From positions 834,501 through 898,500 of the forward strand of contig JACKNY010000001.1 of NCBI GenBank assembly GCA_024234615.1: DNA of 64,000 nt, read 5' to 3'. Every line of letters begins with the position of its first letter. Position 1 is the stretch's first letter. The notes beneath the pieces are model-generated. The model worked only from the letters and a program-made list of their open reading frames with translations. It was not told the origin of the DNA and did no database searches. Both the position numbers and the translations under genes were made by a program. Source of the stretch: Pseudomonadales bacterium (lineage in GTDB: Bacteria; Pseudomonadota; Gammaproteobacteria; Pseudomonadales; IMCC2047). Shown here one piece after another: positions 7,487 to 15,445 of this stretch.

Positions 7487-9838
7487 CTAGTAGTTAAATT
7501 TAACGCTTAGGGAGTACTCACGTTCTCTGGCATAGGTTGACTCAGCATATGCGGCGCTAGCCGTTAGTGAGGAGTTTCCCGCCACACGATAGGTTTCGTC
7601 AGTCAGGTTATTCACTGCTGCTATCACCTGCCAGGCCTCATCAGCTGAATACCAGGTAAGTGCAGCGTTAACCACACTATAACTGCCCTGAGCGATTTCT
7701 TCGGTATTTTCCGCGTTAAAGTAAACTTTACTGCGATATGACCAGTCAACCCGTGGCGTTAGTGATCCCATATCGCCAAGTTCAATTGAGTAGGCAACGC
7801 CAAGATTTCCTGACCAGTCAGGTGAGTGCGGCATCGCACTATTGAGAAACACACCACCATTGGCGATGAGTTCAGGGCTGAGTTCATCATAGTCGCCATC
7901 AATATAGCCAAGACCGCCAACGACATGAAGTTGCGAGGTTGGCACCCAGGTCCACTCCAGTTCAAACCCATCGATCGTGGCTGCGCCAGCGTTAAAGGTG
8001 ATCGGGGAGAAGTCTTCGCGGATAATGAACTGTAAATCTGTATAGTCGGTTGTGAAGATCGCACCATTTAAGCGTAGTGTGCCGTCAAACAGATCCGTTT
8101 TAAAGCCAACTTCTATCGTTTCGGCGAACTCTGGATCAAATTCTCGAACCTCGGGGCCTGGCTTCACGTTTCGTGCATTAAAACCACCGCTTTTAAAACC
8201 CTCTGAATAGCTGACGTAAGTCATTATTTGATCGTTCCAGCGATAGGATAAATTGATCATCGGTGTCGTTTCTGTAATATCGTTTTCCACTTCTCCTGCG
8301 GGGAAGAAAGGAGTGCCGGCCGGCACTGCCGCTGCCGCTCCGGCAGCAACTATGGGGAACAGCTCACCAGTAACAGGGTGCAGATACATGCCGCCAGATT
8401 TTTCGCTATCAGCTATTGGAAACACATAAGTTGTTAAAGCACCTTGGTCCGGCGTAAACCGTTTTGTTTCTTCAGAACTGCGTAAGCCGATAGTCAGACT
8501 TAGTGCATTGCTAAAGTTATAGGTAGCTTGGGCGAATATCGCTTGCGTATCGTTATCGACGTCACCGCCCGTTTTAAAATCTCCGAAGGTGATGGGGACG
8601 TAATAATCATCTGTCGCCTCTTCTTCAAAGTAATAGAGACCAACCAGCCATTGCAGACGATCTTCCATTGCGGTACCAGAGAACTGTAACTCTTGGCTAA
8701 ATTGTTCTTGGGTATCATCATTTTGAGTATGCAAAATGGTGAAGGGTGTATTATCGGCATCACGAGATGCATACCATTCCATATCTCGATAAGCGGTAAT
8801 AGATTTAATACTTACCCAGTCTAAATCCCAATCCACGGTTAGCTGCGTACCCCAGCCCTCTAATTCGGAAGCGACTGGGAATGTGCCGTTGTTAGCGTAG
8901 GGGCCGGCATCCCATTGATTGTTAGCACAACGTGGGTCAGCCAGTTCTGTGCCTGGAGCCGGGCAGCCTGCACGCTGACTTGAAACAAGCGCAAACAAAT
9001 TACCGCTGGCGATGGAGTTAAATACTTGAGGGGAGCCATTTTCGTCTTCTTTATTATAGTCTGCGGTCCAGAATAACCTAACATCGTCGCTAGGAGTCCA
9101 AAGCACTGCGGCTCTGGCGCCAACCGTATTGTCATCACCCAAATCATCACCATCAACCAGGCGCTTTACATAACCATCACGGTCGCGTTTACCCACTGAT
9201 ATTTTAGTGAGGAGGTTTTCGCTGATAGGCAAATTGATATCTGCCATTAGCTCGAGTTGATTATCGCTACCTACTTTAATTTCAACTTCGCCACCAAACT
9301 CTTCACTGGGTTTGCGCGTATGGATATCAATGGCGCCACCGATCGTATTGCGGCCAAACAGTGTTCCCTGTGGGCCACGCAGTACTTCGATGCGTTCCAA
9401 ATCGGCAAAATCTAAAGTGCCGCCTACGGAGCGTGCCATGTAGACACCATCGATATAGAGACCAACACCTGGATCAGTCGAAGGTAAAAACTCAGTTTGC
9501 CCTATGCCTCGAATAAATATTTGAGATGAAGCATTGCTGCCGGATGATGGCGCCTGTGATGAGAATGATAGGTTAGGTGTAATTTGTGAAAGTTGGTCAG
9601 AGGAGTGAATCTGGCGAACCTTCATTTCATTGGCGGTAAAAGCGGCAACTGACAGCGGTGTATCCTGTAGGTTTTCTTCCCTTTTCCGAGCCGTAACGAC
9701 GACTTCCTCAATGCCAAATCCTTTGGATGTATTTTCAGCAGCCATTATTCCCGGAGAAATGACGGCAGCAGCGCTGGTGTAAACGACGGTTTTTCCTACC
9801 CTTTTAAACGCAGATGATAGCAAATTTAGCTTTATCAT
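7487..9838 (-). CDS. TonB-dependent outer-membrane receptor of the box locus
   Basis: A 783-residue TonB-dependent receptor that should import a ligand across the outer membrane using TonB-ExbBD energy. In order: a signal peptide (about residues 1-33, cut near IMAAEN), a TonB-box region (IEEVVVTARKR), a plug domain with IFIRGIGQTEF and the conserved LRGPQGTLFGRNTIGGAI, then a 22-strand-type barrel ending in a terminal aromatic (SLSVKFNY). There is no sign of siderophore-gene neighbours. The gene sits between benzoate-type catabolic genes, has the locus palindrome (9889-9902) 50 bp upstream, and has a strong terminator downstream. Uptake of an aromatic acid or a larger aromatic precursor is inferred. 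It is clearly paralogous to the receptor at 58615. Confidence 0.9.
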   Translation of the reverse strand: MIKLNLLSSAFKRVGKTVVYTSAAAVISPGIMAAENTSKGFGIEEVVVTARKREENLQDTPLSVAAFTANEMKVRQIHSSDQLSQITPNLSFSSQAPSSGSNASSQIFIRGIGQTEFLPSTDPGVGLYIDGVYMARSVGGTLDFADLERIEVLRGPQGTLFGRNTIGGAIDIHTRKPSEEFGGEVEIKVGSDNQLELMADINLPISENLLTKISVGKRDRDGYVKRLVDGDDLGDDNTVGARAAVLWTPSDDVRLFWTADYNKEDENGSPQVFNSIASGNLFALVSSQRAGCPAPGTELADPRCANNQWDAGPYANNGTFPVASELEGWGTQLTVDWDLDWVSIKSITAYRDMEWYASRDADNTPFTILHTQNDDTQEQFSQELQFSGTAMEDRLQWLVGLYYFEEEATDDYYVPITFGDFKTGGDVDNDTQAIFAQATYNFSNALSLTIGLRSSEETKRFTPDQGALTTYVFPIADSEKSGGMYLHPVTGELFPIVAAGAAAAVPAGTPFFPAGEVENDITETTPMINLSYRWNDQIMTYVSYSEGFKSGGFNARNVKPGPEVREFDPEFAETIEVGFKTDLFDGTLRLNGAIFTTDYTDLQFIIREDFSPITFNAGAATIDGFELEWTWVPTSQLHVVGGLGYIDGDYDELSPELIANGGVFLNSAMPHSPDWSGNLGVAYSIELGDMGSLTPRVDWSYRSKVYFNAENTEEIAQGSYSVVNAALTWYSADEAWQVIAAVNNLTDETYRVAGNSSLTASAAYAESTYAREREYSLSVKFNY

Positions 9839-9888
9839 TGGTTTGCCCCTATAGTTTTATGTTTTAGAATGCGTCAAACTGATTTATA

Positions 9889-9902
9889 TGTATTATAATA
9901 CA
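9889..9902. promoter_or_regulatory. Candidate operator, perfect 14-bp palindrome before the receptor gene
   Basis: TGTATTATAATACA equals its own reverse complement and lies 50 bp upstream of the minus-strand start at 9838. It is the same TGTA-N6-TACA motif as at 1441 and 11267. Confidence 0.65.
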
Positions 9903-10009
9903 CTTTTTGTCATCAAATTCTTTTTATTCCTAGTAAGGAATGGCATTATTATACATTTGAAGGTGGGCTAGTCAATTGGAATGAACTATAAATCCTGTCA
10001 TAGATCAAG

Positions 10010-10035
10010 TAACAATGCATTTTAATGCATTGTTA
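10010..10035. promoter_or_regulatory. 11-bp inverted repeat holding TGCA-N6-TGCA
   Basis: TAACAATGCAT and ATGCATTGTTA form a perfect inverted repeat around TTTA. The core is TGCATTTTAATGCA (10016-10029). TGCA repeats are the published recognition elements of the related regulator BzdR. The site lies in the 331-bp gap 9839-10169 between the receptor gene and the 3' end of the regulator gene. It has no U-tract, so an operator is more likely than a terminator. Apart from the two palindromes I see nothing else in this gap. Confidence 0.5.
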
Positions 10036-10169
10036 CTGGAGGGAAGCTTTCCTGAAGTTTTGATTTTAGTTAACTTGGTGTGGTTTCGCGCAACCCGAAG
10101 AGTGGTGGTAGGATATTGGGTTGCTGCTAAATAAAAGTTGGAAGTAGTCGTTTTAATGTTGCCAGCGGA

Positions 10170-11087
10170 TTATTGGCCCCATTGCCATTGGCAGCAGTAG
10201 CATTTACATTTTGCCGTCAGTTCCTTTACGCATTCATCGATCGAACGTCCGGAAGTATTGATGGCCCAATTGGCCGCCATATAGTGGGGTTCTCGTTCAG
10301 TTAGGATTAGTTTTAAATCCTCCATAGCGTGAGTGCTGTCTCTAAGCGGTTTGTTGTCGCCCTGCTTTAACACTCGGCTGATGTGATCCTCAAGCTTGGC
10401 GCGTACCCATACGGTATAAAAAGAACTGAGGAGATGGTCAAAGGTATCCTTCTCTGAGACAAGACTTCCACCGACTTCCAGCACCATGGTGTCGTAATTG
10501 TCCAAAACATAATCCAATGCTTCACGCTCCAGCCGACAGTACGCGCGCTGTCCGAACATGGATAAGATTTCCTGTAGTTCTACCCCAGCAAGTTTTTCGA
10601 TCACCTCTGCTAGAGAAACAAAAGGAATCCCAACCTCCTTGGCAAGTAACCGACCTAAAGTTGATTTACCCGCACCACGCAGTCCAATAAGGGCAACACC
10701 ATGCACTGGACCTTTGTTATTAGCAAAGTGCTTAAGGAGCATTTCGTAAGCATTTTTTTCCTGCTCAAGAGAAAGTCCTGCTAGGAATTTTTTTAAGGGT
10801 GTGAGTTCTATTTCGGGACTATTTTCTTTAGGCAAAAAGCTGTTAAAGGTGACACCCATTGATGCCGCTAATCGCCATAGTAGGGCAATTGAGATATTGG
10901 CCTTGCCCGTTTCTACCTGAGCGAGATATCGTTCTGATATATCTGACTGCTTTGATAAGTCTTTTCGTGTCATGCCACGTTGCGCCCTCATTTCACGCAC
11001 GAGATCGGCAATCTGAGACATGTATTCCGTGTAGGATATCGCGTCGGTCGGCTGATTATTTTGTGGCATCAGGGCATTTTCTGGCAT
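10170..11087 (-). CDS. boxR: BoxR/BzdR-type regulator: Xre HTH fused to shikimate-kinase-like domain
   Basis: A 305-residue two-domain regulator. Residues about 23-85 form a Cro/C1-type HTH (MRAQRGMTRKDLSKQSDI, then SERYLAQVETGKANIS). Residues about 125-300 resemble shikimate kinase, with an intact P-loop GLRGAGKST at about 135-143. In Azoarcus, BzdR and BoxR have this architecture, repress the benzoate genes and respond to benzoyl-CoA bound by the kinase-like domain. The same role is likely here. Palindromic sites lie in its own promoter region and near its 3' end, which suggests autoregulation. ATG 11087 is used, but an in-frame ATG six codons on is possible. Divergent from the ligase gene. 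Confidence 0.9.
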   Translation of the reverse strand: MPENALMPQNNQPTDAISYTEYMSQIADLVREMRAQRGMTRKDLSKQSDISERYLAQVETGKANISIALLWRLAASMGVTFNSFLPKENSPEIELTPLKKFLAGLSLEQEKNAYEMLLKHFANNKGPVHGVALIGLRGAGKSTLGRLLAKEVGIPFVSLAEVIEKLAGVELQEILSMFGQRAYCRLEREALDYVLDNYDTMVLEVGGSLVSEKDTFDHLLSSFYTVWVRAKLEDHISRVLKQGDNKPLRDSTHAMEDLKLILTEREPHYMAANWAINTSGRSIDECVKELTAKCKCYCCQWQWGQ

Positions 11088-11129
11088 GAGGAAAGCATCT
11101 TATATTTAAATTTAAGCGTATGAGTCGGC

Positions 11130-11143
11130 GGTATTATAGTACA
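11130..11143. promoter_or_regulatory. Candidate operator before boxR
   Basis: GGTATTATAGTACA matches the TGTA-N6-TACA motif except for the first base and lies 43 bp upstream of the boxR start. It suggests autoregulation. Confidence 0.45.
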
Positions 11144-11222
11144 TGCTTGTCTACAAAAACACGTACTTTGTGTTAGAGATAGTCAAATCAACCTAATAAA
11201 TAGTGATTATAAGTATGTAATC

Positions 11223-11236
11223 TGCATAATAATGCA
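11223..11236. promoter_or_regulatory. TGCA-N6-TGCA element in the boxR/ligase intergenic region
   Basis: TGCATAATAATGCA has the same 4-6-4 geometry as the other sites and carries the TGCA half-sites described for BzdR operators. It is centred between the divergent regulator and ligase genes. Confidence 0.5.
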
Positions 11237-11266
11237 AAAATAGCGATGTTTATCTTAAAACGATAG

Positions 11267-11280
11267 TGTAATATAATACA
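11267..11280. promoter_or_regulatory. Candidate operator before the aryl-CoA ligase gene
   Basis: TGTAATATAATACA sits inside a longer inverted repeat, TAGTGTA-N6-TACACTA (11264-11283). It is 127 bp upstream of the ligase start. With the sites at 11130 and 11223 it makes three operator-like elements in the 320-bp gap 11088-11407. Confidence 0.6.
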
Positions 11281-11407
11281 CTAATATTTTGCTGGATATG
11301 TTCATGTAATGGTGGGCAGGTTTTATAAAAATTAGTCTTAAGGTGGCCTATCGGGGGATGGGCGTAGCAAGCCAAAGACTAGACACAAATACACGAGAGG
11401 ATATGCT

Positions 11408-13039
11408 GTGGGAACCCGAGAGATAATAAATGATCAGTTTGTAGCGAACCATATGCCACCAAGGGATCAATGGCCCGACTTTATCCATGAGTTGAAACTT
11501 CCAAGCCCTTATAATTGTGCTGTGCAACTGTTAGATCGAAGCATCGAGGAAGGGTACGCAGAAAAGGTGGCAATTTACTCTGATTTTGGTAATTGGACAT
11601 ATCAGCAATTGCTGGAAAGGAGTAACCAAATCGCGAATGTGCTCGTGAACGATTTAGGTTTAGCGCCGGGCAATCGTGTCTTACTGCGCTCGATGAATAA
11701 TCCTATGTTAGCTGCCTGCTGGCTTGCGGTGGTGAAAGCTGGCGGTGTCGTTGTGACGACAATCGCAATGCTTCGAGGTAAGGAAATTGCCACTATTGCG
11801 GAGCAAAGTAAGTCGCGTTTTGCGCTTTGTGATCACCGTTTAAAGGATGACATGCATGCAGCACTAAAACTCTCTGAAGAGCTAGAGGAGGTCATCTATT
11901 TTAACGATGCGGATGCTAGTAATGGATTAGAGTTTTTGATGCAGAAGCATCCGGTCACTTTTGAAAATGCTCAAACAGAAGGTTCTGACATCGCTATGAT
12001 CGCGTTTACCTCGGGTACGACGGGTAAGCCAAAGGGCGCATTGCATTCACATCATGCCATTCTTGCGGTCTGTGAAACCTTTTCCAAGCAGGTGTTAAAA
12101 CCAGTGCCGGAGGATATCTTCGTTGGCACACCTTCATTGGCTTTTGTCTATGGACTTGGCGGCTTATTGCTATTTCCTTTGCATGCTAGAGCCGCTGTTG
12201 CACTGTTGGAGGATGTGCGAGTTAACGCATTGCTTGAGGCGATAGATAGATATAAAGCGACGGTTTTTTTTACTGCGCCGACCGTCTATAAGGTATTGCT
12301 TGATATTTGTGATGACCCACGTTTGTCCTCATTAAAAAAATGTGCGTCGGCAGGAGAAGCTTTGCCAGGATTTGTTAGCCAAACTTGGTTAGATAAAACG
12401 GGAGTACGCGTTATTGATGGTATTGGCGCCACGGAGCTGCTACATGTGTTCCTTGCGGTTCAGCATCCCGATGACCCTATCGGTTCTTTGGGTAAAGCGG
12501 TGCCGGGTTATGAGATTCGTGTCCTGGATGATAATGGGAAGGATAGCCCCGTTGATGAAATTGGTTATTTGGCGGTGCGAGGTCCAACAGGTTGTCGCTA
12601 TCTGAGCGATGATCGGCAGGCTCAATATGTGGTTGATGGTTGGAATATTACTGGCGATACGGCAAAAATGGACGCTCAGGGGTACATTTGGTATCAAGCG
12701 CGTAATGACGGAATAATTGTTTCCTCTGGTTATAATATTGTCTCGCCAGAGGTGGAAGGTGTGGTCAGTCAGCATCCGGCAGTCGCTGAATGCGGGGTAG
12801 TCGGGGTGCCTGATCCTGATCGGGGTAATATCGTCAGAGCCTATGTGGTGTTGAAAGAAGGTTTTGAAGCTAGTGAAGCCTTAGTCAAAGATATCCAAAA
12901 TTTTTCTAAGCAGAATGCCGCCCCTTACAAATATCCACGTTCGATTGAGTTTATTGATGCACTGCCACGAACGCCAACAGGTAAGGTGCAGCACTTTGTT
13001 CTTCGTGAACTAGCGAAAGAGTCTCAAGCGGGTGAGTAA
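11408..13039 (+). CDS. Aryl-CoA ligase (benzoate- or 2-aminobenzoate-CoA ligase type)
   Basis: A 543-residue acyl-adenylate-forming ligase that would make an aroyl-CoA from the free acid, ATP and CoA. It has the phosphate-binding loop IAFTSGTTGKPKG (about residue 200), the adenylate motif IDGIGATELLHVF, the hinge region WNITGDTAKMD, and the C-terminal lysine in PRTPTGKVQ. The N-terminal pattern MPPRDQWPDF and NCAVQLLD is one I associate with 2-aminobenzoate-CoA ligases, so benzoate is likely from context but not certain. The GTG start at 11408 is supported by GAGAGG seven bases upstream; the ATG at 11403 is out of frame. It probably supplies benzoyl-CoA to BoxAB and the BoxR inducer. Confidence 0.85.
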   Translation: MGTREIINDQFVANHMPPRDQWPDFIHELKLPSPYNCAVQLLDRSIEEGYAEKVAIYSDFGNWTYQQLLERSNQIANVLVNDLGLAPGNRVLLRSMNNPMLAACWLAVVKAGGVVVTTIAMLRGKEIATIAEQSKSRFALCDHRLKDDMHAALKLSEELEEVIYFNDADASNGLEFLMQKHPVTFENAQTEGSDIAMIAFTSGTTGKPKGALHSHHAILAVCETFSKQVLKPVPEDIFVGTPSLAFVYGLGGLLLFPLHARAAVALLEDVRVNALLEAIDRYKATVFFTAPTVYKVLLDICDDPRLSSLKKCASAGEALPGFVSQTWLDKTGVRVIDGIGATELLHVFLAVQHPDDPIGSLGKAVPGYEIRVLDDNGKDSPVDEIGYLAVRGPTGCRYLSDDRQAQYVVDGWNITGDTAKMDAQGYIWYQARNDGIIVSSGYNIVSPEVEGVVSQHPAVAECGVVGVPDPDRGNIVRAYVVLKEGFEASEALVKDIQNFSKQNAAPYKYPRSIEFIDALPRTPTGKVQHFVLRELAKESQAGE

Positions 13040-13104
13040 GACTAGGCTCGGTTATCGTCACAACACGTGTTTTAGCAATATTTTCTCTTAGGATACGGAT
13101 CAAT

Positions 13105-13890
13105 ATGACGGCGAAGCCTTGTCTTTCTGTTGCAGGAATCGATCTTGAGGTTGTCTGGCATGGGCCGCAAGCAAATCAAGCGCCAACACTAATCTTTCTG
13201 CATGAGGGCTTGGGCTGTGTCGAGATGTGGCACGATTTTCCGCGCAAACTGGCTGAGCTGACGGGCTGTAGCGCGCTGGTCTATAGTCGGCAGGGTTATG
13301 GCGGCTCGGACCCCTGTGCCATTCCGCGCCCGCTTTGCTATATGCACGACGAAGCTTTACGAGTGCTGCCAAACGTATTAATAGCAGCGGGGGTACAAAA
13401 ACACATTTTAATCGGCCACTCCGATGGTGGGTCGATTGCTATTATCAATGCTGGAGGCGCTCAGCCGAACGGACTTCTAGGCATCATAACGGAGTCTGCG
13501 CATGTTTTTTGTGAAACACTTTCGGTGCAATCAATTGCTGCGGCTAAGCGCGCTTTTGAGCAGAATGGACTTGATTTAAAGTTACAAAAATACCATCACG
13601 AAAATACCCACTGCGCATTCTGGGGCTGGAATAGGGCATGGTTGGATCCTGATTTCATGCATTGGAACATTGAAGAATATTTGCCAAAAATTACGGTGCC
13701 GATGTTAGCAATTCAAGGGCTGGATGATCAGTATGGAACACAGGCCCAACTCACGGCGATTAATTCTCAAGCGGGTTCGGAAGTGGAAATTTGTCTGTTG
13801 AAAAACTGCGGACATTCACCGCATCGTGAACAGGAAGCCGAGACATTGCGTGTAATGCAGCGCTATATATCGAGGCTCATTGGTACCTAA
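13105..13890 (+). CDS. Alpha/beta hydrolase of the box locus
   Basis: A 261-residue alpha/beta-hydrolase-fold protein. Visible elements are the oxyanion region FLHEGLGCVEMWHDFP, the nucleophile elbow GHSDGG (serine at about residue 109), an acidic residue in AIQGLDDQYGT, and a C-terminal catalytic histidine in KNCGHSPHREQ, making a complete Ser-Asp-His triad. There is no signal peptide. It follows the ligase by 65 bp with AGGAT before the ATG and is probably co-transcribed. Hydrolases of this kind recur in box clusters. A thioester or lactone is a plausible substrate, but the reaction is not known from sequence. Confidence 0.8.
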   Translation: MTAKPCLSVAGIDLEVVWHGPQANQAPTLIFLHEGLGCVEMWHDFPRKLAELTGCSALVYSRQGYGGSDPCAIPRPLCYMHDEALRVLPNVLIAAGVQKHILIGHSDGGSIAIINAGGAQPNGLLGIITESAHVFCETLSVQSIAAAKRAFEQNGLDLKLQKYHHENTHCAFWGWNRAWLDPDFMHWNIEEYLPKITVPMLAIQGLDDQYGTQAQLTAINSQAGSEVEICLLKNCGHSPHREQEAETLRVMQRYISRLIGT

Positions 13891-14039
13891 AGATAAGCAG
13901 TTTACCTTTTTTATTTGATTAGGCGCGTAAAGTATTCATGGTTCTTATATCCGCTATTAACTTGCTAAACCAGCCTAACTTATTGATTTATATGTCCGAG
14001 TTTTTTCTTCATTATTGTGCGTTTCTTTTGCAAATACAT

Positions 14040-14252
14040 TATAATTCACGGCCCTGAATTTTAGCTGGAAGGCGGCGTTTGGTGACGACGGCATAAGCGG
14101 GATTTAAGGCTACTTGCCTCGTTTTTAGACTACTCACCAAACTGCCCCTTCTGCTTTAATAAACCTATAGCTTATTGATGTTATTAAGGCGAGCCAACGG
14201 TGGTCAACCTTAATCGCTATTTAAGAAGCGCTCTAAATAAAGGAGATAAATT
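14040..14252 (+). promoter_or_regulatory. mdh promoter and long foldable 5' leader
   Basis: This lies in the 362-bp gap after the hydrolase gene. TATAAT at 14040-14045, with TTGTGC about 19 bp upstream, gives a plausible sigma-70 promoter. The transcript would carry an untranslated leader of about 200 nt. GGCGTTTGGTGA (14074-14085) can pair with TCACCAAACTGCC (14134-14146, one bulge), closing a domain that contains a small AGGC/GCCT hairpin. I do not recognise a known riboswitch. From 13891 to about 14010 I see nothing notable. Confidence 0.4.
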
Positions 14253-15344
14253 GTGAAACCAGCGGTGAGAGTTGCGGTAACCGGTGCGGCCGGAGGTATT
14301 GCCTATTCGTTGATTTTTAAAATAGCATCTGGCGAAATGCTGGGCGCTGACCAGCCCGTTATTTTGCATTTGGTGGAAATTCCCCAAGCAATGAAAGCGC
14401 TGCGCGGTGTCGCCATGGAGTTGGAAGATTGCGCATTTCCTTTGGTTCAGCAGGTCAATGTCTATGACGACCCAAACGCAGGTTTTGCTGGTGTACATTA
14501 TGCGTTATTAGTAGGCGCGCGGCCTCGTGGACCCGGTATGGAACGCAAAGATTTGCTGACTGAAAATGCAAAAATCTTTTCAGTTCAAGGTAAAGCGTTA
14601 AATGATAATGCCAATCCTGATGTGCGTGTGTTGGTAGTGGGTAATCCGGCTAATACCAACGCTCTTATTGCTTCACGCAATGCACCTAATTTAAGTCCAG
14701 CGCAATTTACCGCAATGACACGTTTAGATCATCAGCGCGCAAAAGGTATTTTGGGTAATAAGCTGGCGACCAACTCGAGTGATGTAAAAGGCGTCATTAT
14801 TTGGGGCAACCATTCAGCAACACAGTATCCTGACCTGCATCATGCGTCTATTCATGGTACGCCCGCTCTCGAAGCAGTAGATGAAGCTTGGTACAAAGAA
14901 CAATTTATTGCATTGGTTCAGCAGCGTGGCGCTGCCATTATTAATGCGCGAGGCGCCTCTAGTTCTGCTTCGGCGGCGCAGGCAGCGATTGATCATATGC
15001 GTAGCTGGGCGTTAGGAACTGGTGATGACTGGGTGAGTATGGCAATTCCGAGTGATGGTAGCTATGGTGTCGAAACTGGCATCATTTATTCCTTCCCTGT
15101 GCGTTGTAACTATGGTCGTTATGAAATCGTGCAGGGATTAGAGGTTAGTGAATTCTCGCGTGGCAAAATGAAAGCAACTGAAAAAGAATTATTGGAAGAG
15201 CGCGCGGCTATCAATGACTTACTGCCCGCAGAAACGGCTGCACGCATGGCGGATCCCTTTGGTCGAGCTAATGCAACCAATGATTTAGATGCTGAGTGTC
15301 TGCGTATTAACAATCCGGTCGTACAAACAGACCGTATTTGCTAG
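14253..15344 (+). CDS. mdh: NAD-dependent malate dehydrogenase with C-terminal extension
   Basis: Malate dehydrogenase interconverts malate and oxaloacetate in the TCA cycle. The N-terminal NAD fold has the motif VTGAAGGIAYSLIF. Substrate-binding arginines are in GARPRGPGMERKD, and the catalytic region MTRLDHQRAKG and WGNHSATQYPDLHHA holds the active histidine. It is the cytosolic-eukaryote-like MDH type. Family members normally end near LLEERAAINDLL at about 328 residues, but here the frame runs on to 363, adding about 35 residues with no recognised motif. AAAGGAG lies just before the ATG. Monocistronic, with a possible terminator after it. The call is firm; the tail is odd. Confidence 0.93.
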   Translation: MKPAVRVAVTGAAGGIAYSLIFKIASGEMLGADQPVILHLVEIPQAMKALRGVAMELEDCAFPLVQQVNVYDDPNAGFAGVHYALLVGARPRGPGMERKDLLTENAKIFSVQGKALNDNANPDVRVLVVGNPANTNALIASRNAPNLSPAQFTAMTRLDHQRAKGILGNKLATNSSDVKGVIIWGNHSATQYPDLHHASIHGTPALEAVDEAWYKEQFIALVQQRGAAIINARGASSSASAAQAAIDHMRSWALGTGDDWVSMAIPSDGSYGVETGIIYSFPVRCNYGRYEIVQGLEVSEFSRGKMKATEKELLEERAAINDLLPAETAARMADPFGRANATNDLDAECLRINNPVVQTDRIC

Positions 15345-15373
15345 AATAGCCTCGACCATAAATTTATCGATTA

Positions 15374-15401
15374 ATAAGGCGCGTAGATACGCGCCTTATT
15401 T
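15374..15401 (+). terminator. Stem-loop after mdh
   Basis: AATAAGGCGCGT pairs perfectly with ACGCGCCTTATT around AGAT. Only a short T run follows, so termination may be partial. It separates mdh from thrS. Confidence 0.6.
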
Positions 15402-15445
15402 CATGTGGCCTTTGGTAGGGGTCACCACTGAAGTAAGGAAATATC

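Noticed and set aside
7759..9156. Several open frames in other frames of the first receptor gene (for example 7759-8067, 8500-8772, 8860-9156)
   Set aside because: They lie fully inside the 783-residue receptor frame, have no family motifs and no ribosome sites of their own.
14031..14044. TACATTATAATTCA before mdh as another copy of the TGTA-N6-TACA operator
   Set aside because: Two bases of the left half-site and one of the right are wrong, and the TATAAT is better explained as a -10 box.
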